64,000 nt of DNA from Lutjanus erythropterus (GCA_020091685.1 CM034599.1:30109920-30173919); one strand, 5' to 3'. Numbered from the stretch's first letter, positions 34,469-47,140 are shown. The notes: generated by a model not told the origin, from the sequence alone. Translations and numbers: made by a program.

Positions 34469-36783
34469 GTTTGAAGGAAAAGAAGGAGATGTTCATGTGG
34501 AAATGTTACCGAATTTGAAATGGCTCGCAACATGTACAATTTCGTATATGCATGACTGAGTTAGGGCTGTTGTATAACTTGAAGGTGTATATCATCTTAA
34601 CAAGAGGTTTTCTGTAATAACTACATCACAGGAAAAGTTGTCATATAAGAAGATACTATCTTAAGTGAACCACAGTCTCTACTGAAGAGAGAAGTCTCTC
34701 TATAGAGACATGAAGAAAGCATCTGCATACTAATCACAGTCTCAAGAGCACAATTTAATTGTGTGTTTTAGCCCTAAAAAGAAAGCTTGATCGGTTCATT
34801 CAGACGTTCAACATGGATTTCTGCTGTATAGCAGAGGCAACACTGGTCTTAAATTTTCTCATTAACTCCTTCTCTCTTGTTAACTTTCTTTTGTGACTTT
34901 TCACACTTTCTTGTTACATATTTTTGTCCCAATAACAAGCCATTTTGTTAAATTGAGACATATTTTCTCGTAATGGTGAAAAGATTTCTTCCTTATAACA
35001 AAAATGCTTTTCACAATAAGACAGCTGCAGTGTTTTATGGTAGTTATGTGTTGTTGTAAATGACCTTCTTACAGTTGAGGGAAAAATGGATTGTAGGGGA
35101 GGGCAGGGACTTTTTTGCATTCCCCTCTCAGCTCAGAGATGCATTTACTTAGCATAATCATATTTCATTGTGAACGACATACACATGTCCTCTACCAATG
35201 ACAGCCGTTTTCTACAATTTTGGATGAATGAGTCTAAAACAATCAGACTGGGAATTGACTTTTGTTACTTTTGCTCCTCTCTGTCGGAAAACAAAGGAAA
35301 CTGTTGGATAAATCGACTACAAAATAAATAAGGTCATAATATACAGTGTGATGTAGCAATGATCTGTGTTTAGTAGCAGATCCGTCATTCAGTATCCCCT
35401 CTGCTATTCAAAGTAAGAATGTCACTGTCCAGAGATCAGCAGGGAAGCTTTACTTATAAACACATCTTGTCACTATGTCATTCATATGAGCACACTTTGC
35501 AAGAATGCTAGCAGCGAGCTGGGATATTTGTACATATTTATATTTTTGAAATAATTAGTTGAGTATTATTTATTACAAATTTGTTCTTAACATTTAAATA
35601 ATACTTTTAAGGAAAATGCTGTCTGTTTCATTTTGGCAGATGTTATAATGCAGATTCTGTAATATGTTCTCACGATATTCTTTATGTAGTGGAGCCCTGG
35701 TGATTCCCATTTATTAGGCACCCAGTTATTAGATGTTCAATGTATGCCCATGGACCACTTTGGATGGTTGGGAATCCTCCCACTATAGTTTCAAAAAAAT
35801 AGGGACCTGCAAAAAACATTTCACACAGGGTCCCCAAAAAGCTAAAATGGCCCTGAGACTCCGTTTTAATGTTACATAAACACAGATTTTTCTTTCTCTG
35901 GCAGCAAACACAACACTCAACCTTTCAGTAACTATTATTCTACAATCTGAGCTTATCAACACACAAGCGTCTAAGCGTCAAGTAATTATCCCCCTGTGGT
36001 GACTGGTTAAAACACTGAAAACTCAAATATGATGATTTGGTCATCTGCTTCATTGCACATTAACTAATATATGAATGATTTCAACACAAATTTGTTGTTA
36101 ATATTGTAGCATCATGAGGAAAAAACAGTGCATGACCCCAAGATGTATGGATTGGATTTAAATGCGTCAGAGATGCAGGACGCGTACGTATCAACCTTAT
36201 AAACAGAAAATACCTTCTTGTATTTTTTACTGTACGAGTGAAAAAAAAATCTATGGGCAGTCAGGCTGATTTTCAGCTGTGGACTGGACTGTGACTGGAT
36301 GAACTTATGTGTGGACTTCATGGCATGCAAGAGTCCATGTTGCAACTGTCCCAATTCATTTTTTGTCCCTGCTCTCCCCTAATCAACAATTTTGTGTAAA
36401 CTACCGTGATGCAGCCATAGGTTGCTGTTGGTATCCTTGTGAGGATGACCACAGAGGTTTCATAGCCTATCAATAAAAAGTTAAAAAAAACAAAAACTAA
36501 AAGGAATAAGAACTGTCAGCCAGTTGAGAAGCAGAATGAACATCAACTGAAACAGAAATAAAAATAGAAATGGCTTAAAAGAAAACGAGTTCATTTAGAC
36601 TCATCAAACTACAAGTGAGCAGCATCCATGTGACTGTGTTTGTGTACTTGTGTGTGTGTGCGTGCTACCTGTTCTGAGGAGAAGTCCTCCACAGGTCAGA
36701 AGATTCTTTGATACAGCGAGAGTTAGTCGCTCAGACAGAGCACAGGTGACAGATATGCATTATGCATGGGGAGGAAGGGAAGG
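34469..36783. other. Unassigned AT-rich DNA
   Basis: Frames are short (under 81 codons) and I recognise no repeats. Small local inverted words (GAGAGAAGTCTCTCTATAGA near 34688) occur but fall within what AT-rich DNA gives. Confidence 0.5.
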
Positions 36784-36785
36784 CT

Positions 36786-37330
36786 GGATATAAAAAGCAC
36801 ACTAAGATATTCACAGTTACACATACAGTTCAGCAGAGCTATACTGTACTGGAGCCTGTGCAACTTTATTAAATAGACCCAGACAAGCTCGGAGTGCAGC
36901 CACTACCAGTTCTAACACATTACCATAAGAGAATACACAGGTATATGTGCGGCATGTATAGAGTATATAGGACACACACACATGCATGGGAGTTTTTGTG
37001 TTTGTATAAACAGCCCTCAACCTGCCCCCGCCGCCGCCGCCGACTTCGTGCTCCTTCTCCCTGAGGCTCAGGAGGCAGACTGAGGCTGCACTTTAGAGCC
37101 TAACGACAGAGAACAGCTTTAAAAGGAAAGTCTCAGGTCTCTCCATCTGTTGTTCTGTTCTGGGCCAGGCTACAAGAGCTACAGTAAAATCGCTTCAGTG
37201 ATCAAAAATTACAAACCTGATGTCAGCAGCAGCAGCAGCAGCAGCCGCACAGTATATACCCAGCAGTCAGCTGCTTACGTCTCCCACAGTCCCACAGAGA
37301 AGTCCTTGTGAGTTCACGTTTGTCCTCCTT
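36786..37330 (+). promoter_or_regulatory. Weak promoter-like stretch with CCG and CAG repeats
   Basis: A TATA-like word (GATATAAAAAGC) is at about 36788-36799, after a purine-rich GGGGAGGAAGGGAAGG. About 240 bp downstream are (CCG)n at 37027-37042 and (CAG)7 at 37224-37244 in locally GC-richer DNA, an organisation that could belong to a 5' untranslated first exon. Against this, there is no CpG island by eye, no convincing start codon with a long frame, and no downstream coding exon. This is inference only, and chance is a fair alternative. Confidence 0.2.
37224..37244. repeat. (CAG)7 microsatellite
   Basis: Seven perfect CAG units. No enclosing reading frame is recognised, so it is treated as non-coding. 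Confidence 0.9.
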
Positions 37331-38983
37331 TGTTTTTGTGATTGATACTGCAGATACAGAGTGTTAGCTATCCTCCACTGGTACAGGTGTTGATGGTGTC
37401 TCTAATTAGCTGCAGAAGATTAATGATGCAGATTAATTGGCGGTAGAAATTTGTATGTACTCCTCGGAGTCAAGTTAATTTTATGGAAATGGGGCCGATT
37501 TGGTCACTTGTTCTCTTATATAACTTGATGTTCTAAATCCGTCGCACCATTTAACTCTTTGAGTGCTGAAAAACTTAAAAGCCTGAATTCAAGGACCTGT
37601 TCTTAAAGCTCAATCAATATTTTAAATCTAATTACTTATGCAAAAGGGCTGCCTGTTGTGATGAACCAACAGATAATCGTCACCTAACTCTACAGTTGCC
37701 CAGCTGCAAATTTATTGTTGTGGTTAATCCTTGCTGTTTTTATAAAACCATTTTTTAGCCACAGCAAAGTATTTAGCAGCCAAAGATCCAAATGTTTCCT
37801 TTAGGAGTTGTAGGAGATCAACACAGAGCGAAAAAAGAGAGTGAATTTGGACAGGAGGTCTGAAACACGACTTGAAATGAATGTGAATGCTGCCCTGTGT
37901 ATAGAATGATATGTGTTTGTGAAGGCTGTTTTTTCACATTTGTCTGCTTGAAGCTGAAAGTGTCTGTGTGCTCACTGAAATTCTGATTTTATGAGCATTT
38001 GTGACGTTAAACTTTGGAAGCCAATTTAGGTCCAATTTGCAATTTAAACAAGAGTGATGTAGAAACTTGAAGGCGTTTCTAGATGACGGGGGCTGGCTAC
38101 CTCTGAATCTGATTGGCCACCCCATTATCAAGTATGATTGATCTGTCCAATGAAAGGCCAGACGTACATTGTTGTCTTTTATATGTAGCCTTTAACATTA
38201 ATAAAGTATGTCTTCCTCTTCTAGAATCAGGGTAGAAATTACTTTTTATGACGATGGCTTATTATATTTGTATGGTTGTGAGAGGTAGGTTTATTTACCT
38301 AAGTGAAGGTTTTAACACAGGGATGTAAGAAACTGTAAGATGCTTTTATGTTTGTAATTAAAGTAGATACAAGAAATAGTAAATTAATGCTTTTATGACA
38401 TGTGTGCATGCATTTACAAGCTTGGGGTACCCCTGGATACACCCCTGTGCACAACATACATTGAGAATGGACTGAACAGTGAAGTAGGAGACATGTTGTG
38501 AGTAGGAACATTTTAGAAGTAAAAAAAAAAATGTTCATATAGATTCTTGAATTTTTAATCAGGTACAAGGAGTAGGTGCCTTTTAACGCTTTTTTAGTAG
38601 AAAAAAAATCAGATGCACATTACTGTTCCTAGCAGTCTATTTGTACAGTATATATGTCTTAATACATGTGTGGTGAGGATCCTTAAGAGATTTGTGCTTT
38701 CTCAAGAAGCATATTCCTGCTTCCTGATATTCCCTTTTCAAAATAAATTTAATTTGGATTAACGAGACACCAAACTTCTTTGGATCTGGATGAACTGATA
38801 CAGACACTTGACTGTCAACTAAAAAGTAATATACTGCCTCTAATAGAGGATGAGAGGAGTTGAGTGTGTGAAGCCAGGCAGGGTGGAAATAGCTGACATG
38901 TGAAACCTATGAAGAAAGAGGCTTAGCTGAGACTCAGAGGACTCTCAACAGAGGAAGAGAAAACAGAGAGGAGGGGGCGGGTA
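37331..38983. other. Unassigned DNA
   Basis: The frames do not exceed 90 codons. No dispersed repeat was recognised. The region is AT-rich with occasional poly-A runs (38521-38531). Confidence 0.5.
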
Positions 38984-38987
38984 ACAC

Positions 38988-39018
<31 letters not shown>
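38984..39018. repeat. (AC)n microsatellite
   Basis: A dinucleotide run of about 17 units with one CG interruption at 38991-38992. Confidence 0.95.
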
Positions 39019-39109
39019 TACAAACCACAAGTGAACAAACTCCAGAGTGTCTCTGTGAGGTGCTACCTACAGAAGTTAGCAACTGCTCAGAGTGCCTCAT
39101 AATTAGTCT

Positions 39110-39485
39110 TTCAACAGGCTGGACATTGTTAATCTTAATCTGTCTCTTATCTCTGGTTCCAGACGAGGGGAATTAGTGGCCTTCACCCCGCCACTTGGCT
39201 TCTCTTCACGCCTCAGCCATTTCTCCTCATTACGGCATTACAGGACCATGTGGCTCAACACGATACCGCAGCGGACCGCGGCTAGCTCGTTAGCCCTATT
39301 CTCATTTTGCCTGATGAATGATATGTGCCCTCTGTGGCATCGGCGTCTCAGCGACATTGATTTTGCAACTCGAAAGGTTCTTTAATCATGTTAGAATTAT
39401 AATAGAGTGCTCATTGTGCTCTTCAAGTACACATGAGTGGGAATGTATTCTTGAATTCACATGGCGAGATAAACGCACGCGCTCA
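39110..39485. promoter_or_regulatory. Candidate conserved non-coding element
   Basis: The block is free of recognised repeats and of balanced composition, and it keeps CpG-containing words (CGATACCGCAGCGGACCGCG, GCATCGGCGTCTCAGCGACA) that unconstrained fish DNA tends to lose. Plus-strand frames of 69 and 80 codons cross it but overlap each other and lack domains. The A element inserted right at its edge (39489). Conservation is a guess from texture; no alignment was made. Confidence 0.25.
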
Positions 39486-39488
39486 CAC

Positions 39489-41038
39489 TTAAAGGGACAG
39501 TTCACCCCAAAATCAGTAGCACATATTTTTATGCGCACACATTCATATTCTCACCTGTAATGCCATTTATCCATCTAGATTGTTTTGGCGTGAGTTGCAG
39601 AGTTTTGGAAATATTGGTTGCAGAGATGTCTGTCCTCTTTCCAGTATAATGGAAGAAGATGGCACTCAGCTTGTGGTGTGCACAGAGCCAAAAAAAACAA
39701 AAAAAACAAACCTGTTTGCTCAAGATAATCCACAGACCTTATTGTGAGCAGTTTCATGTGCTATTTTCTTTCTAGTAGAAAGTAAATGGTTCTGGTAGAT
39801 TCTACTACAGAAAAAAATGGATCCTTCATGAAACTGCTCACAACAAGGTCTGTGGATTATTTTGAGTAACTGGGTCATGGTTTCTGGTAATGGACATTGC
39901 TATTGAGTAATGAAGTTCAGATAAATTTTTTTTGTGTCTTTGAGTACCACAAGCTGAGCGCCATCGAGTTCCATTATAGTGAAGAGAAGGCAGACATCTC
40001 TGCAGCCAGTATCTCCAAAACTCACACCAAAATAGCATAGATTGATATATAGCAGAGATGGGGACTTGACCTGGGCTCATCCTCAAAAGAATTGGACTCG
40101 AGATTTGGGACTCGTCGAACTTTTATTGTATTTTTTGGCACATTAACATTAAGGAAACTATGTGAATGTCATTCCCTCCTGTATTGTCACGTGTAATCGC
40201 ATGCGCACGGATCATGTCGCATGTGACCACAAATGGCCGCTGCAGCAGCAACATTGTGGTAAGCACCTGACAATGCACCATTAATGTGAAAGTTAATGTT
40301 AACGCCTCTGGTTGGTTAGCAAACATGTTTAGGTCAGTATCAGAAAGCTTATATTAGCTTGCTTGCTTGATTAGATTGGCATTCGTTAAATATTTTGCAA
40401 AGATAAGTGTTAATTTGTGCTGCTTTGCCAGGATTGGCTTTGTGTGAAAGAATGACGGCAGCTTCTTAGTCTTTTGCTCTTTCATTAGCTTTTATCGGTG
40501 GGATGTCTCCGTTTTTCTGTGACTCGATTTGTTCTGAGCGTTGTGTGAATGATGATCAGGTGGTTTAGGTGCGTTCTCTTCCTCCTGCTTGTCAGTGGAT
40601 GGAGAGCTGCACTGTTTTCTCTTCTCTGCTGCATTGTTACAGTGCGCAGTCCTGATCTGTGCTTTCTCAGAGCAGTAGGCTTTTTTTTGTTCCCAGCCTT
40701 CATCTCCTCGTGGACAGTCTTAGATAGTGAACTGTGCTGTGCGATCACGCATAACGCAGCAGCTGGGCATAATGTCATACTGCATTGCAAAAACCTGTTT
40801 ATCATATACTAAACGAATAATCAGTGCTGATACTGTATGCTAACAGATAAAGATGATGATAATACTGCTTTGAATTCCTTAGATAGGGGAAAACAGTGTA
40901 AGATGAGCCATTGGGTAAGTTGACCCACCCCCTGTTTTTAGGCAACTGTGTACATTTATTTTCATGTGGCCACAAAAATAGCACTATAAGCCAGAGGAAA
41001 AATATTTTGTTTTGATTTGGTGTGAACTCTCCCTTTAA
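39489..41038. mobile_element. A element, full-length fold-back with a nested insert
   Basis: Left end: TTAA (39489-39492) and AGGGACAGTTCACCCCAAAA. Right end: GGTGTGAACTCTCCCT (to 41034) and TTAA (41035-41038). The arms are inverted copies: TTGTTTTGGCGTGAGTTGCAGAGTTTTGG against CCAAAACTCACACCAAAATA in shorter matching words, and CTCAGCTTGTGGTG against CACAAGCTGAGCGCC. The centre carries GAGCAGTTTCATG / CATGAAACTGCTC. The right arm is interrupted between about 40053 and 40983. Without the insert the element is about 610 bp. This fold-back family is recalled as very abundant in perciform fish. It encodes no transposase; TTAA plus AGGG ends point to piggyBac- or Kolobok-type mobilisation. Confidence 0.85.
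40053..40983. mobile_element. Insert with a hAT-like left end inside element A
   Basis: A-family sequence breaks off at ATATATAG and resumes at AATAGCACTATAAGCCAGAG. The insert starts CAGAGATGGGGACTTGAC (40053), with more GACTCGAG/GGGACTCG words, as in hAT elements that I recall from fish. A hAT-like right terminus ACCCACCCCCTG ends at 40934, after a GTAAGATGAGCC / GTAAGTTGACCC motif, but the bases after it do not match the left flank. The flanks ATATATAG and AAAAATAG at the outer break agree at 6 of 8. There is more than one event here and I cannot resolve their order. Frames of 87 and 106 codons inside have no domain. Confidence 0.5.
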
Positions 41039-41079
41039 ACACACAAAGGGGTTGTTCACATTCTTATTCTTTAACATGC

Positions 41080-42400
41080 TTGAATACCCTCAAGCAAGGT
41101 GTGCATTATATATTCCTCACACTTGTTTTCCCATAAGCATGCTCTGGATTTACCTTGGCACTGTTTAAAAAGAAATGATCTTTTCTTGCTTATTTGCATC
41201 TGGCTGGCATCCTGTGTACCCATCCCGATAAAGCTAATTAATACATTGTATACTTCTAAGGCCGTAGACAATCTGATATATTTATCTTCCACTGCGAACC
41301 AGCTGCCACAATTTACATGTTGATGCTAGCCTATAGCATTTTGGGAAAATCTCTCTCGGCATCAGATAGTTACACAGCAGCTCATAGTCATTCCATTCAC
41401 AGCACAGTAATCCCAGAACAGGCTATGCCAAAAACAAGAGATAAATAAGTAATGAAGAAGTGAGTGGAGAGAAAAACAACAGCAAGAATGGAAGAACAAT
41501 ATGAGAACATTGAGTGAAAAAAGGATGAAAGCGCTTGTGCATCTTATCTATGAAAGGTTTTACCCCCCCCTTTCTCTTTTCAATTAAAGATATAGCCCTG
41601 GTCTTGTCTCAGGAGGATGACACTTTCAGCATGGCCCTGCGCCATCTGATTGCTGTTTCACTAATGTTATTTTTATGCAAATGTGTTTTTTCCTTCATCG
41701 TCTTTTTCATGTCCTAATGAAACGTCTGCTATGCTGGCAGCATTGCCCTCTCTGGCGACACGGAGCAAAATCACCGGAAACGCATCTCAGCCTTTCAGAG
41801 CTTTGTCTTCACTTCCATGATACTGTTGAGGAGATGAGCTGGACGCATTCAGGGCAAAGCAATTTATACTGATCATACAAGGAAAAGAGGTGATGCTGTC
41901 TCCCCATCAGATGCCTTATAAATATTTACAGTGTAAACACCACGACAGGGAATTATAGATAAATCCTGCAAGTAGCGATTTCTTGCTCTCATAAAATGGC
42001 TTTGACTCCCAGGTCACTTGATCAACTGAGAAGGTTTGCTGCTTTTCAACTCCTAAAGACACAAAAAAACGGAGCCCAACATTGCTTAATACTAAAGACA
42101 AATTGCATTAAATGCTATCGGCATGGCTCTATGGTTTGCAATAGTTGATTTCCCATCGACCTATTTTGATGCATATTTTTGATGTATTGCATTAGAAAAG
42201 GTTAATGGAAAAGGCAAACTATGAAAAAACTCCCTCGAATTAGCCAAAAAGTTTTTACATTTGCTTGAAGTGGCTTTTGCCTTTTTCTAAAATGAGTTAA
42301 TGCTTTTACTGGGAGATGGAAAAAACTGGCGCGCTATTAGAATGCACTGATTTTCAAGCTGCAAGCAGTTGGTGATTTATTGAATTTTAACAGGAGACAT
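41080..42400. promoter_or_regulatory. Candidate conserved non-coding block
   Basis: There are no recognised repeats over 1.3 kb apart from a C8 run near 41567. Words typical of regulatory DNA occur: AAGCTAATTAATAC (about 41231-41244, homeodomain core), an octamer ATGCAAAT at 41675-41682, and AAAACTGGCGCGC near 42329. The mixture of long AT words with preserved GC words suggests constraint. No frame has a domain. Confirmation needs alignment to other fish and tetrapods. Confidence 0.25.
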
Positions 42401-43914
42401 AGCCCAATGACAGCGTCTGCTCCCACACTACCAATATTGTAATAATAGTTTTGATGGTATAAACTGAAGCTCAAATTACCTAACTGCTGAACGTGGTGCT
42501 CCATGTAAGGCACTGACCAAATCTAATGCCTGATTTGCAGTCATATCTCTCTTTCTCTGATCAATATTGAAGGTTATTTTAGTATTGAAGGTTAGTTTAC
42601 CTGCTGGTGCTTATTGGTATAAATTCCCATTCTTTAAAATCTGGGTTTCTCTAAACAAGTTTTAACAATAGAGGATGCTACATAACACACTTTTAGGAAA
42701 AGTCAAAGACTGGGACTTTTTGTGGAAACAACGTTACATACAAACGAAACGCCGTGGGTTTCACCTGTTGGTGGTTCTAGTGTTAAATCTGATCAGCTGT
42801 TTCCTTTCTGACAGTCTCCTCATTGCTCTCATTGCTGTATAATACCTCCATTATCGCTCCACACAGATCTGATCTGATACATGAATACATTTATCAAATA
42901 GATCTGTCATATTTCTATGACACGTTTTCAACATTGTTTTCAGTGTTTAAGGTTCAATTGCTGTTTTTAATTACGTCACCTTGTCGCGTCCTCTTCTTCT
43001 GCAGTGGTATGATGATTTTCTGACAGAAGAATTTGTGCCAACTTCTTATCTCGATCAAACAACTCCTAATAGTTGCATAATGGTAGTGGATGAAAACTAG
43101 CATTCATTCACATTTCCTCTTGGCAGTTTGGTTAAAATTTGTGATATATTTGAATAGAAATACAGCTTATGTCAGTTTGTCTGTCTGTTGGTTGGGCAGT
43201 CCAACACTTCAATCTGGACTACTTTGGCTGTCCATTGATCTCCCCCGTCCATGAACTTGAAATTTTGGTTTTTACTGTTTTAATTTATATAAATTTTATT
43301 ATTTTTAAGTTTTCATCCAGCTGCCCAACATTTGAATTTTTCCAATGACAATGACCAAAGCTGCAAAACTAAAGACATGTACCTCTGTTGCACTGTGAGT
43401 GCTAATTAGCAAATGTTGTGCAAACCCACTAAACTCAACATGTAACCACTGGCAGCGTGAGCATGCAACCATGCTGACATTAATATTTAGCTCAAAAGAC
43501 TAAACACAGCCACACAAAACTGCTGAGCGTGATTATAAATTTGTTAAAAGCCAGAGAAGAGTTCATTGTGCTCAACCTTGTTAACACCATAACTGGATTG
43601 TTTGTTGTGTGTTTTTTATAATTAATAACTGATGCATTAGCACTAATAAAAGATAATAATAAAATAAGTAAAACAAACAAAAAAAACAAAATAATATAAA
43701 TAAAAATAACAAATTATAGAGTGTCTGTTTGCACTTAGATGAGTACAATCACACAGCAGCTATGTATACATCTATATAGTTTAGTTACAGTAAAAGGTGC
43801 AACAAAGTCTCTGTAGAGAGGAGGCTCTGGTGGATGAATCGGTTAAACACAGGACTTTCTCCTGGGAGTTTGGGTGTTAAAATCCCATGTGAAAGTCATT
43901 GTTGACAAAAAAAA
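42401..43914. other. Unassigned AT-rich DNA
   Basis: Nothing beyond A-rich runs near 43672-43715 was recognised, and no supported gene. Confidence 0.5.
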
Positions 43915-44065
43915 TATTATTAATTTCAGTTTTCACGTAGGTGTTTGTCTCTACAAGTGCTAGGTCATATACAGTTATAAATAGCCATATTGGCTATTAG
44001 CATTTTTTGGCTAGTAACATCTGAGCTCTAATAGCATCTGCCTAAAAAAATCCTCTACATATTAA
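43915..44065 (+). repeat. R1 dispersed repeat, copy 3 (partial)
   Basis: It reads TAGGTGTTTGTCTCTACAAG, GCTAGG, TATAAATAGCCATATTGGCT with the hairpin TAGCCATATTGGCTA, and TAATAGCATCTGCCTAAAAA. The same words stand in the same order at 5850-5960. The 3' part of the family is missing. Confidence 0.75.
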
Positions 44066-45064
44066 CTTGAAATCGTATAATGAAATAGTACAGTGCATTA
44101 GTGATTTGCCCAGTAAGGACTACACAGAAAAATATCAGTATTTTCCTGCTGATGCAATACTCTTTCACAACAGTAGTCTAAAATACTCATGTTGGCTTTT
44201 GCGGGGCAACAAAATAGACTCAGTTCAGAGTGGTAGTGCTAAAAAGCCACGAGGAGAGGATGAAAAACAACAAGTAACCACTTTACATCTCACACGCCGG
44301 CCAAAAGATCCATTTTGTGCTGGCACAATCATTCCAAATGGCAGAGGAGAGGTTAGAACCAAAAAATGCATTTAAAGTCCTCAGTCAGTAAGTAAGAGAT
44401 ACAGCGCTGCCTCAAGAAAACAGTGGACCAAATTTGATCATTTTGGATATCATCAGCTTTCACACACAGATAACAGCTCAAGACAGCAATCATCACGTTC
44501 ACCTCCATCTTGGAAAAGCGGGGGACCACTTCCTGCTGAAAATGACACCTCTCCACAGATATTTCAATTAACATACTGCTGTTCAGTTTTTGTGATGAGT
44601 GACTGTGATACAAAATTAATGAAAAGTGTAAGTCTGAACTGCGGACTTGTTAGCTGAGATGACAGATTTTGCGAGAGAAGCCAAACACTGATGGTGTGAA
44701 GGCACATAAGGTGCGAAACCAAACGGAAGAATTTTAAAGTTAGAGATGCAGCGATCACAATAAAGGGAAAGGAGACGATGATGGGTTACAGAGAGCTGAC
44801 AATGAAGTTGTCACATGCAGAAAAGAAGCATCCTCCGCTCGTGTTTTCCACAGCAAATGCCTTCATTATACCTACCAGGCGTAAGGAGATCATGTAATCA
44901 TTTCAGTGTGTGCGTGAGTGTGTGTGTGCATGATCACTGGACCTACAGCTCGTCAGGAGCTTATCTCAAATTCTCCTGAACTGATCAGCCTAATATTTTT
45001 TGTGCACATTCATGATTGTATGCTGAAGGACCTCTTCACGATTTCAAAAAAACCATTGAAAGAC
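44066..45064. other. Unassigned DNA
   Basis: A 102-codon plus frame (44067-44375) has no recognisable domain or splice context, and I regard it as chance. A TGTGTG run lies near 44917-44928. Confidence 0.5.
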
Positions 45065-45240
45065 CTTTCTTTTATGCCTTTTATGCTTTTATGACTGGCG
45101 GTATTATGTTTTCAGGTCATCCCATTCTTGCAATATCTGAAGAACACCTTGAGGGAATTTCTTCAAACTTGACTTAAATATTCTCTTGGATGCAAAGATG
45201 AACTCAGTAGATTTTGGTGGTCAAAAGACGGAATTTGGAG
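45065..45240 (-). repeat. E dispersed repeat, copy 2 (inverted)
   Basis: The sequence contains TTTTATGCTTTTATGACTGG, CATCCCATTCTTGCAATATC, AACACCTTGAGGGAATTTCT, TCAAACTTGA, CTTGGATGCAAAGATGAACT and TTTTGGTGGTCAAA. This is the reverse complement of the order at 9540-9710. The 5' half of the family is missing. Confidence 0.8.
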
Positions 45241-45439
45241 GTTTAAATCTTATGTGGAACAAAAAGTAAATGTTGATTATTATAATTTTTAAGTAACTTA
45301 AAAGTTTGTAATGGACATGATGCTCGTCGCATCATTTCTGTTGTGTGTGACATCACTTCAGTTTGTCACATGAGTTCTCTCTTGTGCCGGTGATATCACT
45401 TCTGTCATGTGACATATGTAACATAGTTATTTTATCCCT

Positions 45440-45530
45440 AGCTACAATCTTTTCCTAAACCAAAACAAAGCAGTTTTTTCTGCCTAAACCCAACCAAACT
45501 GCAACTGTTTTCACATGACTTAGGTAATGT
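45440..45530 (-). repeat. D dispersed repeat, inverted
   Basis: It reads GCTACAATCTTTTCCTAAAC, CAAAACAAAGCAGTTTTTTC and TGCCTAAACCCAACCAAACT, the reverse complement of the D order GGTTAGGTTTAGG...AAAAGAT. Confidence 0.75.
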
Positions 45531-45774
45531 AGCTACCAGTACTCTCCATCTGTAATATATGTTGTTTTGGGAGTAATTGACAAATGACCATTTCTGGTAT
45601 TTAGGTATGAGAATGTCATGGTAACATTGGTGGGATTTTGCAAATCTCCGCTGGTTGCATCTGTCAGTTGTGCCGACACTGCAGTAGGTGCTTCACCATC
45701 TGTTGCCTGAGTGCACACTTCTAGTTTTGATTGATCTTAACATGATATGTCAACATGGCACCACACATTGTTGT

Positions 45775-47140
45775 CTTTAATGGGACAGAGGGGCTGCAAA
45801 GATAGGGTGAGTCACTGTAAGCATCCAAAAGGTTATTTTACTGCCCTTGTTATAAAACAAAGGCAGAGAATCCAAATGGCTCAGTAATTAAAATGTCATT
45901 AATTTGTTGTCTCTTATCAGACCTCACAGACAGCTCTTAATGCAGGCCTGCAAGGAAGATAGAGCTTGCGTGTTCCCGGACACCAGCACATGCTGCTACC
46001 ACTCTCACATCAGCTATCTCAATAATGGGATATATGTGGCTGCAGCAGACTGCACGACATTTTGACAATTAGCCAATTACATTTCATCTGTGTAATACTG
46101 GGATTGGGTTGCAGAAATGGTCGCCTCGTGCAAATATCTCATTAAAAAAGTAAATTAGGTTTCATGATCACTGGCTTTGATGATTCATAACCTTTTCTCT
46201 TCACATCACTAACACATGTTCACACATAAACACAGGCATGCGACTGTGCTTGTGAACACAAATAACCCACATATATCTCCTCTCATATGCATATTAAGCG
46301 GGGCACGTGGGCATGCTAATTTTCAGTCAGACGTTTTCATTTAAATGTCATTAATGGATCTAGAAGCTGATATGCTGTTTTATTTTCTCATAATTTAAAT
46401 AATACAGAGCCATTGCTACCTGAATTTTCTTCCCATTCTTCAACATGCGGTAAAGGAATATTCCATGTAAAATTCAAGGTACGAAGTCAAAAGACAGTTT
46501 GACATTATGGGATATGACGCAGAGTGAGGAATGGGTGATTTTACAGCATCACATTTGTCTGAACTCTCTAAAGGTTTCGCATCCATGTTTCATGCTGCTT
46601 TTATCCATTTAAACCCCAGATGATGACATGTTCTCATTTTCCTCTTACTGCCTTGTGTGAAATTTGAATACCTGCGAAGGCAATTCAGAGCACAGCTTTG
46701 TAGAAATGCAACCCATAATATCACAGACAACAATATAGGTTATTAACAGTAATGCTCACTTATCTGAAAGAGAATGAGATACTCAAAACACAGGAATAAA
46801 TAACTGACTCATCTCTGTGACTCATTTTCATACTGGCAAACAACAGATATCAACAAAAGTGACAGACGCTCTAATGAGGTTATGTGCAACATTTGAATTT
46901 GTGTTTTTCATTAGCCCCTTGATATTTCAGCTTATACGAGCTGATATTCACTTTTGTCTTTTGTGTCTTTCCCATACCTGTGCTGTCACACATGTGAAAG
47001 CAAATCAAAAACTGTGTATAAAATGTTGAAATCATACCGTCACATTGAGTGTTTACATGCTTCTTGGAGTACTCCGATAGAACCCAGGACACTCTGGCAT
47101 GCAAACAGCTTATAAGTCATGATTTACATTCAGTGCCGCA
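45775..47140. promoter_or_regulatory. Candidate conserved non-coding block
   Basis: It is free of recognised repeats for 1.3 kb. It holds AAAATGTCATTAATTTG (about 45891), CTTATCAGACC (GATA-type, about 45914), an E-box CACGTG at 46304-46309, a palindromic ATTTAAAT at 46339-46346, and CATTAATGG at 46349-46357, the last three within 54 bp. The clustering of homeodomain-, GATA- and E-box-like sites resembles developmental enhancers. These are short degenerate words and can occur by chance. No exon is supported. Confidence 0.3.
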
